From assembly GCA_036310005.1 (NCBI GenBank), contig JAXJSP010000031.1, forward strand, positions 1-10,561: a DNA stretch of 10,561 nucleotides, read 5' to 3'. This stretch comes from JAXJSP01 sp036310005. Its GTDB lineage: Bacteria; Bacillota; Clostridia; Oscillospirales; Acutalibacteraceae. The notes below the pieces were generated by a model, which was not told the DNA's origin, made no database searches, and saw only the letters and a program-made list of their open reading frames with translations. Below are positions 1-6,530 of this stretch, in pieces; position 1 is the first letter of the stretch; the number at the start of each line of letters is the position of its first letter. The position numbers and the translations under genes are program-made.

Positions 1-34
1 AGTTGCAAGACTTGTATGTTCCTTTTTTCGGATT

Positions 35-67
35 GATTACATACATTTCTTCGAAATGATTACATAC
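35..67. repeat. Direct repeats GATTACATAC flanking a small dyad
   Basis: The decamer GATTACATAC occurs at 35-44 and again at 58-67. Between and overlapping the copies is a perfect 6-bp dyad, CATTTC (44-49) and GAAATG (53-58), around a 3-base centre. An inverted copy of the ACATAC half (GTATGT) lies at 14-19. No gene is evident in 1-102 beyond short open stretches that could be the tail of an upstream gene cut by the window edge. The arrangement could be a regulator binding site or a decayed terminator; function is not known. Confidence 0.4.
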
Positions 68-90
68 CGCAATAAGTTGCGGATTACTTT

Positions 91-105
91 CAATGCTTTG
101 CATTG
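91..105. promoter_or_regulatory. Perfect dyad overlapping a -35 box
   Basis: CAATGC-TTT-GCATTG is a perfect 6-bp inverted repeat. Its right arm overlaps the -35 hexamer of the promoter for the gene at 152. Its position would suit a repressor operator, but no cognate regulator is identifiable. Confidence 0.35.
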
Positions 106-131
106 ATTTGTTTCCGCTTTTATGCTATAAT
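103..131 (+). promoter_or_regulatory. Sigma-A promoter of the 152-793 gene
   Basis: The -35 box is TTGATT (103-108), followed by a 17-base spacer and a perfect -10 box TATAAT (126-131). TGC directly upstream of the -10 gives an extended -10. Transcription should start near 137-139, leaving only about 14 bases before the ATG, so the leader would be almost nothing but the ribosome binding site AAGGCGGTG (138-146). Confidence 0.75.
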
Positions 132-151
132 TCACCCAAGGCGGTGATTTT

Positions 152-793
152 ATGGATAAACAACAAGATAAAGTTGGATTAAGAGAAATTGTAGCATACG
201 AAAAAACTCAAATGCTACCTCTGAATTTTACAGTGTCCTACATATTGACCCCTATTTATGCCGTTATTTGTTTATTGCTTGTGGGAGCATTTGCTGTTTT
301 AATGGAAATAGATGATGAAAAATACTTAGTACACGGATTATTGTGTTTAGGTGCTTTTGTGTTAATTTCGATTATCTTTTTAGCAAGTGTTCCGCTTGTT
401 CTTAAAAAAGCAATTGATATTGAACTTGAACGATACGATTTTGATACTTCAACAGTAGAACCGCTTGAAATATACGATTTTTCCACTGAAGATTTTTCTC
501 TGAGATTTGATAAGCACGGGATGTACGTAAATGACGAATTGTTTTATTACAACCATCTGAACAAAAATGTTGTAACGGATAATCACTGTAAAAGAGTAGG
601 CATATATATACAATTTGCTTTGAATGAGGAACTTATTGTTACTTTGACCGTTAACCCAATTTCCCTTAAAATGTTGGAGTGTTTAGAAATCAGGTTAGAT
701 AACAGACATATTTTGGATTATATTATCGCCAACAAAAAGGATGCGTTTGAACAAATATACAACAAAGGTTATGTTGTTGCCCGTTATGAATAA
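152..793 (+). CDS. Two-TM membrane protein of unknown function, YcxB-like organisation
   Basis: The protein has 213 residues. The ATG at 152 follows AAGGCGGTG by 5 bases. A charged N-terminal stretch (1-27) is followed by two hydrophobic segments, about residues 28-51 and 60-84, forming a membrane hairpin. The remaining ~125 residues are soluble and mixed beta/alpha, with a repeated acidic-aromatic pattern (about 104-140). This layout, two N-terminal helices and a C-terminal soluble domain of about 100 residues, resembles the YcxB-like family of Firmicutes. I make that link from architecture only, not from a diagnostic motif. No catalytic residues are recognisable. The gene has its own promoter and no clear terminator before the sugar isomerase 150 bases downstream, so read-through is possible. 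The biological role is unknown. Confidence 0.75.
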   Translation: MDKQQDKVGLREIVAYEKTQMLPLNFTVSYILTPIYAVICLLLVGAFAVLMEIDDEKYLVHGLLCLGAFVLISIIFLASVPLVLKKAIDIELERYDFDTSTVEPLEIYDFSTEDFSLRFDKHGMYVNDELFYYNHLNKNVVTDNHCKRVGIYIQFALNEELIVTLTVNPISLKMLECLEIRLDNRHILDYIIANKKDAFEQIYNKGYVVARYE

Positions 794-860
794 AACCATT
801 TGGAGAATAAACACAAGGTGACTTGTTCGGAATTGAGCGTGAAAAAACCATCGCCGCTTT

Positions 861-877
861 TGTTGCTGCCAGCAACA
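861..877. repeat. Perfect 17-bp palindrome upstream of the sugar isomerase
   Basis: TGTTGCTGCCAGCAACA is an exact inverted repeat, two 8-base arms around a single central base. It lies about 70 bases upstream of the isomerase start. Its symmetry and length fit a dimeric regulator operator better than a terminator, because no T-run follows. The function is inferred from shape only. Confidence 0.4.
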
Positions 878-946
878 GAAATTATTTAGGGATATAAGCA
901 GATGTTCATAAAACCGTTATTAATTTTAACAAAAGAGGTAATAATA

Positions 947-1810
947 ATGAAAATATCAACTGAGATTGGATCTTCGTCAAGAATAGTCGGAGAAGAAAAG
1001 GCAGTAGAGTACATCGCCAAGGCCGGATTTGACGCTTGGGATTTTTCTATGTTTGAAATGTGTAAATACGACAGGAGAACTAATAGTTTAATTGAAACTA
1101 ATCATCCGTTAGCATCAGATAATTACCTTGCTTTTGCACGCAGGCTAAAGAAGATAGGGGAAGACAACGGAATAGTTTGCAATCAGTCTCACGCACCTTT
1201 CCCATCACATTGTCCTCAAATAAGTTCTTACTTAAAGCGCGCTATTGAATGTACAGCAGAGGCAGGTGGAAAGATTTGTATAATTCACCCCGACACCTAT
1301 AAGTCTGCACAGGAAAACGCTCAAATGTATCTTGAATTATTACCTTTTGCGAAGTCTTGCGGTGTTAAGATTGCAACCGAAAACATGTTTGATTGGAATA
1401 CTGAAAAAGATGAATCTTGTTTTGCAGCCTGTGCTACTGCGCAAAGTTTTAACGAGCATTTGGATGCGATAAATGATGATTATTTTGTCGCTTGTCTTGA
1501 TATTGGACATGCAGAAATGCGAGGCACAGATTCAAACGCTGTCGAAATGATTCATGCACTAAATGATCGACTGCAAGCATTACATATTCATGATAACGAT
1601 AAATGGCACGATTTACATCAGATTCCTTTTTCTGAGAGTATTGATTTTACCGCAGTTGTCAAAGCGTTAAAGAGTATAAATTATAAAGGCTATCTCACTC
1701 TTGAGGCGGATAGCTATTTGCTTAATTTTACTTCGGATAATGTACTTGAGGGACTTGAAAATTTAGCCGCAGCCGATAAAAAGTTATCTGACATGTTCAA
1801 AGCGGTATAA
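947..1810 (+). CDS. Sugar phosphate isomerase/epimerase, xylose-isomerase-like TIM barrel
   Basis: I place the start at the ATG at 947 (287 residues), because AGAGGT (934-939) sits 7 bases upstream. An in-frame ATG at 902 lacks a comparable site and adds 15 unconserved residues. The fold is the AP-endonuclease-2/xylose-isomerase-like barrel. The expected divalent-metal and catalytic positions are visible: His82 (QSHAPF), His114 (IIHPDTY), Glu145 (ATEN), Asp185 and His188 (CLDIGH), His213/His215 with Asp216 (LHIHDND), and Glu253 (LTLEAD). Such enzymes isomerise or epimerise sugars, sugar acids or cyclitols in the cytoplasm. The substrate cannot be assigned, since neighbours give no complete catabolic pathway. 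Length is normal and there is no signal peptide. A perfect palindrome at 861-877 may regulate it. Confidence 0.88.
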   Translation: MKISTEIGSSSRIVGEEKAVEYIAKAGFDAWDFSMFEMCKYDRRTNSLIETNHPLASDNYLAFARRLKKIGEDNGIVCNQSHAPFPSHCPQISSYLKRAIECTAEAGGKICIIHPDTYKSAQENAQMYLELLPFAKSCGVKIATENMFDWNTEKDESCFAACATAQSFNEHLDAINDDYFVACLDIGHAEMRGTDSNAVEMIHALNDRLQALHIHDNDKWHDLHQIPFSESIDFTAVVKALKSINYKGYLTLEADSYLLNFTSDNVLEGLENLAAADKKLSDMFKAV

Positions 1811-1872
1811 TTTGAATTGCTTTATCATTAACATATAGCAAAAACACTCTTATTAATATAACTAAAACCACA

Positions 1873-1924
1873 AATAAAAAGCTCAGGTAGCTAATTAGAG
1901 CCGCCTGAACTTTTTATTTTTTTT
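1873..1924. terminator. Bidirectional hairpin terminator between convergent genes
   Basis: Two 20-base arms (1873-1892 and 1899-1918) pair with three imperfect positions around a 6-base loop. The stem is flanked by an A-run on the left and a T-run to 1924 on the right. It can therefore stop transcription from the isomerase (+) and from the MBL-fold gene (-). Confidence 0.85.
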
Positions 1925-1932
1925 CATTATTT

Positions 1933-2724
1933 TTATTTATAGAAAAAACCTGTAGTCATGTCAAGATAGTTCTGACCGCTATATTCAGGATACTGCTTTT
2001 GTACTTGTGCCTTAAAACTGTCTGCATCTTTACATTCATTTGCAATTCCTTTGAGATTTTCAAGATAGTCTATCTTTTTCTTTGCATCCTTTAAATCTTC
2101 GGGTGTATAGTGAGAAGTAAGAATCAAATCATAGCCTTTTTCAATGTATCCTTGCAGTTGTGCGATTATTGAATCGGCGTGACCTGTTCCAGCAACAATA
2201 GAGTGACAGTCATGACCGAGCATGTGCGTGTAAACTACGCCTAATTCCGGAATTGAAACATCAAAGGCATCTGCAGTCTGCTTGATTTCAAAATCAATGT
2301 CTGCAAGGTTTACTTTGCCTTCATTAAGTATTTCTGTTATGTTGTGAACAGAAGCATCAAAAATTTCTCCAAAGGTGTTTGCAAAATTGGTAATCAGATT
2401 CTTTCCGCCGCCGTTTTCTGCATAGTCCTTTGCATTTTGTGTTGCATATTTAGGTGCATCAGACAGGAAAGTACCGCCTGCACCGTGATATGATATCAGT
2501 ATACCTTCAACTTTTAAATCATTTAAGTATTCAGTTAGTTCATCAATGTTATCAAAAAAACAGGGCGATTCGATTATAACTGCCTTTTTGTTTTTCTCGA
2601 TTATAAATACTTCATCATCAATATAATCATTTGTCTTGTAAGCATGCAGTTTAATTGCACCAAAATTGTAAATATACATTTCGCCTTTTTTCAGTTTTAC
2701 GGTTGTATAATTATTCTTGTTCAT
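1933..2724 (-). CDS. Metallo-beta-lactamase-fold protein with degenerate metal site
   Basis: The protein has 263 residues. The start is supported by a perfect AGGAGG (2733-2738) 8 bases upstream. The order of elements fits the MBL fold: N-terminal strands with a VFIIEKNKKAVIIESP segment (39-54), a hydrophobic strand plus glycine-rich loop ILISYHGAGG (75-84), then MLGHDCHS (168-175), resembling the family PGHT motif, and a later ILTSH (201-205). The usual HxHxDH zinc motif after the first hydrophobic strand is not present. Aligning it to SYHGAG leaves only one histidine (His80), so a binuclear zinc site looks unlikely. It may be a non-hydrolytic or differently metallated member. No signal peptide or membrane segment is seen. 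It is divergent from the HxlR regulator, with its promoter in the shared region, so control by that regulator is a reasonable inference. Substrate is unknown. Confidence 0.7.
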   Translation of the reverse strand: MNKNNYTTVKLKKGEMYIYNFGAIKLHAYKTNDYIDDEVFIIEKNKKAVIIESPCFFDNIDELTEYLNDLKVEGILISYHGAGGTFLSDAPKYATQNAKDYAENGGGKNLITNFANTFGEIFDASVHNITEILNEGKVNLADIDFEIKQTADAFDVSIPELGVVYTHMLGHDCHSIVAGTGHADSIIAQLQGYIEKGYDLILTSHYTPEDLKDAKKKIDYLENLKGIANECKDADSFKAQVQKQYPEYSGQNYLDMTTGFFYK

Positions 2725-2793
2725 TATAATAGCCTCCTAATAGTATTGCATTAAAGAGATTCAAATCAGCCGTTATTTGTTTCTCTTGGCTTC

Positions 2794-2822
2794 ATTATAT
2801 CTATTAAAGTATCTATTGTAAA
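2794..2822 (-). promoter_or_regulatory. Promoter of the MBL-fold gene
   Basis: On the minus strand, TTTACA (2822-2817), 17 bases, then TATAAT (2799-2794). Both hexamers are close or identical to sigma-A consensus. The spacer contains ATAGATACT, which recurs in the leader of the divergent regulator gene, so RNA polymerase and a repressor could compete here. Confidence 0.8.
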
Positions 2823-2843
2823 GTAAGCACAATATTGTGGTAT

Positions 2844-2861
2844 AGTTACCTAAAGGAAACT
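2844..2861. promoter_or_regulatory. Operator-like dyad in the divergent region
   Basis: AGTTACCTAAAGGAAACT is an 18-base inverted repeat matching its reverse complement at 14 of 18 positions, with mismatches placed symmetrically at positions 5, 9, 10 and 14. It lies between the two divergent promoters, just upstream of the -35 box of the MBL gene and about 50 bases upstream of that of the HxlR gene. HxlR-family dimers bind short dyads near their own genes, so this is a candidate operator. Confidence 0.5.
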
Positions 2862-2909
2862 AATGTGTGATTATAGGGTTTTCAGAGATAATAAATTTAT
2901 ATAAAATAC

Positions 2910-2939
2910 TTGATTTTGTTTATTAATGTATGGTAAAAT
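2910..2939 (+). promoter_or_regulatory. Promoter of the HxlR gene
   Basis: TTGATT (2910-2915), an 18-base spacer and TAAAAT (2934-2939), with TGG immediately before the -10 as an extended -10. The expected start point is near 2946. Confidence 0.65.
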
Positions 2940-2948
2940 TTGAATGTA

Positions 2949-2965
2949 AGTAACAAATAGATACT
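2949..2965. promoter_or_regulatory. Second operator-like dyad, in the HxlR leader
   Basis: AGTAAC-AAATA-GATACT is an imperfect 6-bp dyad with one mismatch, placed at the predicted transcription start and just upstream of the GAGG ribosome binding site. Its core ATAGATACT is repeated in inverted orientation at 2808-2816, inside the promoter of the divergent gene. The arrangement suggests autoregulation and joint control; this is inferred from position and repetition. Confidence 0.45.
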
Positions 2966-2981
2966 ATCGCGAGGTTTTAAT

Positions 2982-3314
2982 ATGAGTGATACCAAATTGA
3001 AAGAATTGCCGGCTTGTCCGGTGGAAACAACGCTTACTTTAATAGGTGATAAATGGAAGGTTTTAATACTGCGTGACTTACTTCCCGGTACAAAGCGTTT
3101 CGGTGAACTTAAAAAATCTATCGGTAGCGTATCTCAAAAGGTTTTGACATCACAACTTCGTGATATGGAGCAAAGCGGTCTTGTCAATCGAAAAGTATAT
3201 GCAGAAGTACCTCCAAGAGTAGAATATTCTCTGACAGAGTTGGGATATAGTTTAAAACCTATACTTGATGCTATGAGTAGTTGGGGACAAGATTATAAAA
3301 CTTCCTTGAACTAA
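2982..3314 (+). CDS. HxlR/YodB-family winged-helix transcriptional regulator
   Basis: The 110-residue length is typical of this family. The HxlR pattern is clear: CPVETTLTLIGDKWKVLILRDL near the N-terminus (12-33), then RFGELKKSIGSVSQKVLTSQLRDMEQSGLV (recognition helix, about 39-68), the wing RKVYAEVPPRVEYSLTELG, and a C-terminal helix for dimerisation. Cys12, just before the first helix, is at the conserved position that senses electrophiles, quinones or oxidants in YodB and QsrR; whether it senses here is inference. The ATG at 2982 has GAGG 7 bases upstream. The gene is divergent from the MBL-fold gene and lies upstream of the FAD oxidoreductase in the same direction. The shared intergenic region has dyads suited to a dimeric repressor. 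Confidence 0.92.
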   Translation: MSDTKLKELPACPVETTLTLIGDKWKVLILRDLLPGTKRFGELKKSIGSVSQKVLTSQLRDMEQSGLVNRKVYAEVPPRVEYSLTELGYSLKPILDAMSSWGQDYKTSLN

Positions 3315-3366
3315 AAACAGCGAATATAAATCTAACATTTAGTTGCTGCGTTTTACCGAATAATTG

Positions 3367-3395
3367 TTGAAAGTAAACAGCATAAACTTTTTAAT
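3367..3395 (+). promoter_or_regulatory. Probable promoter of the FAD oxidoreductase gene
   Basis: TTGAAA (3367-3372), 17 bases, TTTAAT (3390-3395). The start codon is 33 bases past the -10 and a strong AAAGGGGAG site (3415-3423) follows. The preceding gap also holds a weak imperfect stem (about 3315-3354), so the gene may be only partly independent of the HxlR transcript. Confidence 0.45.
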
Positions 3396-3428
3396 GAAAC
3401 AAGGGTATAAATTGAAAGGGGAGATACA

Positions 3429-4679
3429 ATGAAAAAATATGATGTTGCTGTAATAGGTGGTGGGTTTGCCGGTACTGCCGCTGCGTTGGCTGCAGCAAGA
3501 GAAGGTGCCGACGTTATTCTTATTGAAAAATCTAATTGTCTTGGCGGTGCGGCTGTAAATTGCCTTGTTAATCCATTTATGCCATATTCAACTAAAATTA
3601 ATAATAAGACAGTTAATCTCTCTGCCGGTATTTTTAAAACAATAAACGAGCAACTAAAAGAACATAATTCACTGCGTGGTGGTTGCTTTCTTGAAGAAGA
3701 ATTAAAATATATTCTTAATGAAATGGTTGCAAAAGCGCATATAGATTTGTTGTTTCACGCATATCTATGCAAAGCACAAAATAACGATTCACGCTTAGAA
3801 TCTGTAATAGTTGCAACAAGAAGCGGGCAAATAACAGTAAGTGCAGATTACTTCATTGATGCTACGGGAGATGCGCAACTTGCTTATCTTTCAGGATGTC
3901 CGACTGTACTCGGACGGGAACAAGACCATTTGTGCCAACCTATGACACTTTGTTTTCGACTCGGTAATGTTGATGTTGAAAAATTTATGGCCGGTTTTGA
4001 AAAACTAAAACTTGAATATAATAAGGCTAAAAAAGCCGGTGAACTTCTTAACCCTAGAGAAGATATTTTGGTTTTTAAGACTCTTATTCCAAATGTCCTT
4101 CATTTTAATACTACAAGAGTTGTAAAAAAGAATCCTACTGTACCTGAAGATGTTACTAACGCAGAAGTTATCGCTCGTCAGCAGGTTTATGAAATTTATG
4201 ATTTTATGAAAAAACACGCAGATGGGCTTGAAAACAGTTTTTTGATGATGACTGCATCGGAAATAGGTGTGCGTGAAAGTCGCATGATCGTCGGAGATTA
4301 TGTTTTAAATGAAAACGATTGTAAAAATTGCACTAAGTTTAAAGACGCAATTGCCGCTTGCAATTATGATATTGATATACATAACCCTGAAGGAAGCGGC
4401 ACAAGTCATTATTTCTTCCCAGAGGGCGAATATTACACCATACCATACCGTAGTCTTATACCTAAAAATGTCGATAATATGCTTGTCGCCGGAAGATGTA
4501 TTTCTTCGGACCACGGTGCGCAGGCTTCATATAGAATTATGCCTACTGTTTGTTGCATCGGTGAGGCAGCCGGAACTGCGATTGGTTTAGCATCTCAAGA
4601 GGGCAAAACTACTCGTAACATAGATATTAAAAAACTACAGCATAAATTAAAAGAAAATCAAGCATTTATCGGTATTTAA
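3429..4679 (+). CDS. FAD-dependent oxidoreductase (FAD_oxidored family)
   Basis: The protein has 416 residues; the start follows AAAGGGGAG by 5 bases. The N-terminus is a Rossmann FAD-binding motif: VAVIGGGFAGTAAALAAAREG with Gly10, Gly12 and Gly15, and Glu33 (LIEK) for the ribose hydroxyls. NCLGGAAVN (36-44) follows, typical of this family. The second FAD motif YFIDATGDAQLAYLSG lies near 138-153. The C-terminal block is VAGRCISSDHGAQASYRIMPTVCCIGEAAG (353-382), also diagnostic. No signal peptide or iron-sulphur motif is present, so it is probably a soluble cytoplasmic flavoprotein. The electron acceptor and substrate are not evident. It follows the HxlR regulator by 114 bases, and HxlR regulators often control flavin-dependent redox enzymes, which makes a stress or redox role plausible. 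It ends at a strong hairpin. Confidence 0.9.
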   Translation: MKKYDVAVIGGGFAGTAAALAAAREGADVILIEKSNCLGGAAVNCLVNPFMPYSTKINNKTVNLSAGIFKTINEQLKEHNSLRGGCFLEEELKYILNEMVAKAHIDLLFHAYLCKAQNNDSRLESVIVATRSGQITVSADYFIDATGDAQLAYLSGCPTVLGREQDHLCQPMTLCFRLGNVDVEKFMAGFEKLKLEYNKAKKAGELLNPREDILVFKTLIPNVLHFNTTRVVKKNPTVPEDVTNAEVIARQQVYEIYDFMKKHADGLENSFLMMTASEIGVRESRMIVGDYVLNENDCKNCTKFKDAIAACNYDIDIHNPEGSGTSHYFFPEGEYYTIPYRSLIPKNVDNMLVAGRCISSDHGAQASYRIMPTVCCIGEAAGTAIGLASQEGKTTRNIDIKKLQHKLKENQAFIGI

Positions 4680-4691
4680 TCAATAAAGTAA

Positions 4692-4740
4692 AAACGCCCC
4701 TGAAACTAATTTTTAGTTAGTTTCAGGGGCGTTTAGTTTT
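4692..4740. terminator. Strong bidirectional terminator, perfect 18-bp stem
   Basis: Arms 4692-4709 and 4717-4734 are exactly complementary around a 7-base loop. The GC-rich core CGCCCCTG is flanked by AAA/TTT tracts. It serves the oxidoreductase (+) and the convergent transporter operon (-), whose stop codon is at 4742. Confidence 0.93.
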
Positions 4741-4741
4741 A

Positions 4742-5515
4742 TTAGTTACCACATTCAATACTAATTCTATTAAATATTTCGAGTATATCTTCGACTTGTG
4801 CGCTTTGTTTTTCTTCTCCTGATTTATCAAGAATTATATTTCCCTTATCCATCATAATCAGTCTTGTACCGTATTCAACTGCATAACGAAGATTATGCGT
4901 TACCATTATTGCAGTCAGATTTTTTTCTTTTATTATTTTATCGGTAAGTTCCATTATTATTTCGGCAGTTCTCGGGTCTAAAGCAGCTGTGTGTTCGTCT
5001 AATATAAGAAAGTCAATAGGTGTCAAAGTTGCCATCAGCAGGGATACAGCCTGGCGCTGTCCGCCTGATAACGCGCCTAATTTTACATCAAGTTTATCCT
5101 CAAGACCGAGTCCTAAAGTATTAAGTTGTTCTCTATAATACATTTTTCTTGTATTATTTACACCAAAAGATAGTCCGTATCGCTTTCCTTTGTTATCTGC
5201 AAGAGACATATTTTCAAGTATAGTCATATTAGGGCATGTTCCCGCAGCCGGGTTTTGATATACTCTGCCTATCATACGGTAACGTTGATATTCACGCAGA
5301 CTGTCAACATTTTTTCCGTCAATCAATACTTCACCGCTGCTTACAGGTATACTGCCGCAAATAATATTGAGCATTGATGTCTTACCGCTTCCGTTACTAC
5401 CTACAACAGAAACAAATTCACCATTATTAACAGTAAGATTAAAATCGTCAAACAAACAAAGTTCGGTTACGCTTCCGGGGTTATAAATTTTAGAAACATT
5501 TTTGAGTTCTAACAT
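4742..5515 (-). CDS. trpZ: ABC transporter ATPase, tryptophan-type importer (TrpZ-like)
   Basis: The protein has 257 residues and is a complete nucleotide-binding subunit. Motifs are Walker A GSNGSGKTS (39-47), Q-loop Gln87, signature LSGGQ (149-153), Walker B FLILDE (169-174) with catalytic Glu174, D-loop ALDP, and H-loop His207. It would energise import together with the permease immediately upstream. Its ATG overlaps the permease TAG by 7 bases (5509-5515), so translation is coupled; AAAGGGG lies just upstream inside the permease gene. It is the last gene of the operon and ends beside the bidirectional terminator. The tryptophan assignment comes from the UGG-specifier T-box leader of the operon and the gene order lipoprotein-permease-ATPase, not from this protein itself. 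Confidence 0.9.
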   Translation of the reverse strand: MLELKNVSKIYNPGSVTELCLFDDFNLTVNNGEFVSVVGSNGSGKTSMLNIICGSIPVSSGEVLIDGKNVDSLREYQRYRMIGRVYQNPAAGTCPNMTILENMSLADNKGKRYGLSFGVNNTRKMYYREQLNTLGLGLEDKLDVKLGALSGGQRQAVSLLMATLTPIDFLILDEHTAALDPRTAEIIMELTDKIIKEKNLTAIMVTHNLRYAVEYGTRLIMMDKGNIILDKSGEEKQSAQVEDILEIFNRISIECGN

Positions 5516-6459
5516 TTTGCATTACCCCTTTTAAGTTTACTGTGCTTGCTCGCAAATCCCGATGTCTTGTCATTTAAAATCAGAATCAGCGCAAACATTA
5601 CTGCGTTTAACAGTTTTAAATATATACCGTTTGTATCAACTAATACTAAATAGTTAAGGCAAAGCGAATATATAACTGCTCCGAAAATAACCGCTGTGGT
5701 ATCACTGATAAATCGAATTTTAGAAAAAACCGCCATACCGATAATTACTGAGGCTAATGCCATTACAACTTTTCCGTTGCCGCAGGAATTATCATATTGT
5801 GAAAAAAGATTTGAATACAATGCACCGGACATGGCTACAAAACCGTTTGCAAGTGCTAAACCGAGAATTTTGTATAAACCGCTGTCACGACCTAATGATA
5901 CTACTAACATTTCATTATCGCCGGTTGCTCTCAACATATATCCCATTTTTGTTTTAAGAAACAAATCTATTATGACTTTTACTGCTATTACAAATACAAG
6001 TTCGATGATAAGTATCATATAATCTCTGTTTTCAGAACCCAACAATAACACGGTATCGCCGCTGAAAATACTGTCTAAATTCTCACTTCTGAATGAAAAG
6101 ATAGTAGTGGTAAACCCTGTTTTTGTCAGAAGTTTAGTAGCGGCTAAGGTTATAGACAAAAGTGCTGTCATAACTATAATTCCCGAAAGAAGTTTCGAAA
6201 TATTAAATTTAACATGTAATACACCGGTTACTGTGCCGGCAATAAGTCCGGCAAAGAAACTTAATAGTATTGCTGGTAATGCAGGTATGCCAAGTTTTAG
6301 CATTAAAATAGTACATACAACTCCTCCGAGAGGAAAAGTTCCGTCTACTGAAAGATCGGGGAAGTCAAGAATCGAATAGGATATATAGACTCCGAGAGCT
6401 AAAACAGCAAAGCAAAGTCCCATTTGTAATCCATCGATAGTAGTAGCAAAGAAAAGCAT
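5509..6459 (-). CDS. trpY: ABC transporter permease, tryptophan-type importer (TrpY-like)
   Basis: The protein has 316 residues and is rich in hydrophobic segments, about eight or nine, at roughly 8-31, 42-63, 64-84, 90-111, 146-167, 194-213, 231-250, 252-272 and 280-296. It belongs to the branched-chain amino acid/ribose type inner-membrane permeases (BPD_transp_2 family). The N-terminal PDLSVDGTFPLGG (about 34-46) is characteristic of the subgroup paired with ABC_sub_bind lipoproteins. A purine-rich AAAAAAGGAAA lies about 9 bases before the ATG. The gene is 71 bases after the lipoprotein gene and overlaps the ATPase gene by 7 bases, so the three form one operon. One permease gene implies a homodimeric channel. 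Tryptophan specificity is inferred from the T-box leader. Confidence 0.9.
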   Translation of the reverse strand: MLFFATTIDGLQMGLCFAVLALGVYISYSILDFPDLSVDGTFPLGGVVCTILMLKLGIPALPAILLSFFAGLIAGTVTGVLHVKFNISKLLSGIIVMTALLSITLAATKLLTKTGFTTTIFSFRSENLDSIFSGDTVLLLGSENRDYMILIIELVFVIAVKVIIDLFLKTKMGYMLRATGDNEMLVVSLGRDSGLYKILGLALANGFVAMSGALYSNLFSQYDNSCGNGKVVMALASVIIGMAVFSKIRFISDTTAVIFGAVIYSLCLNYLVLVDTNGIYLKLLNAVMFALILILNDKTSGFASKHSKLKRGNAKC

Positions 6460-6530
6460 ATATAATTTTCCTTTTTTAACATATTTTCAATACAACGATA
6501 TTTTACTAAGTGATATAAAATTCAGATTAT

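Noticed and set aside
1..102. Tail of an upstream protein gene
   Set aside because: Short open stretches exist in two frames but neither shows a recognisable motif, and the window edge prevents a decision.
902..946. Upstream ATG giving a 302-residue sugar isomerase
   Set aside because: AGAGGT at 934-939 lies inside this extension and is well placed for the ATG at 947; the extra residues precede the normal first strand of the barrel.
4305..4590. Open frames on both strands inside the FAD oxidoreductase
   Set aside because: They overlap a well-supported gene with conserved motifs, have no ribosome binding sites and no recognisable protein features.
5696..6379. Plus-strand open frames inside the permease gene
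   Set aside because: They are antisense shadows of a hydrophobic coding region, without start signals.
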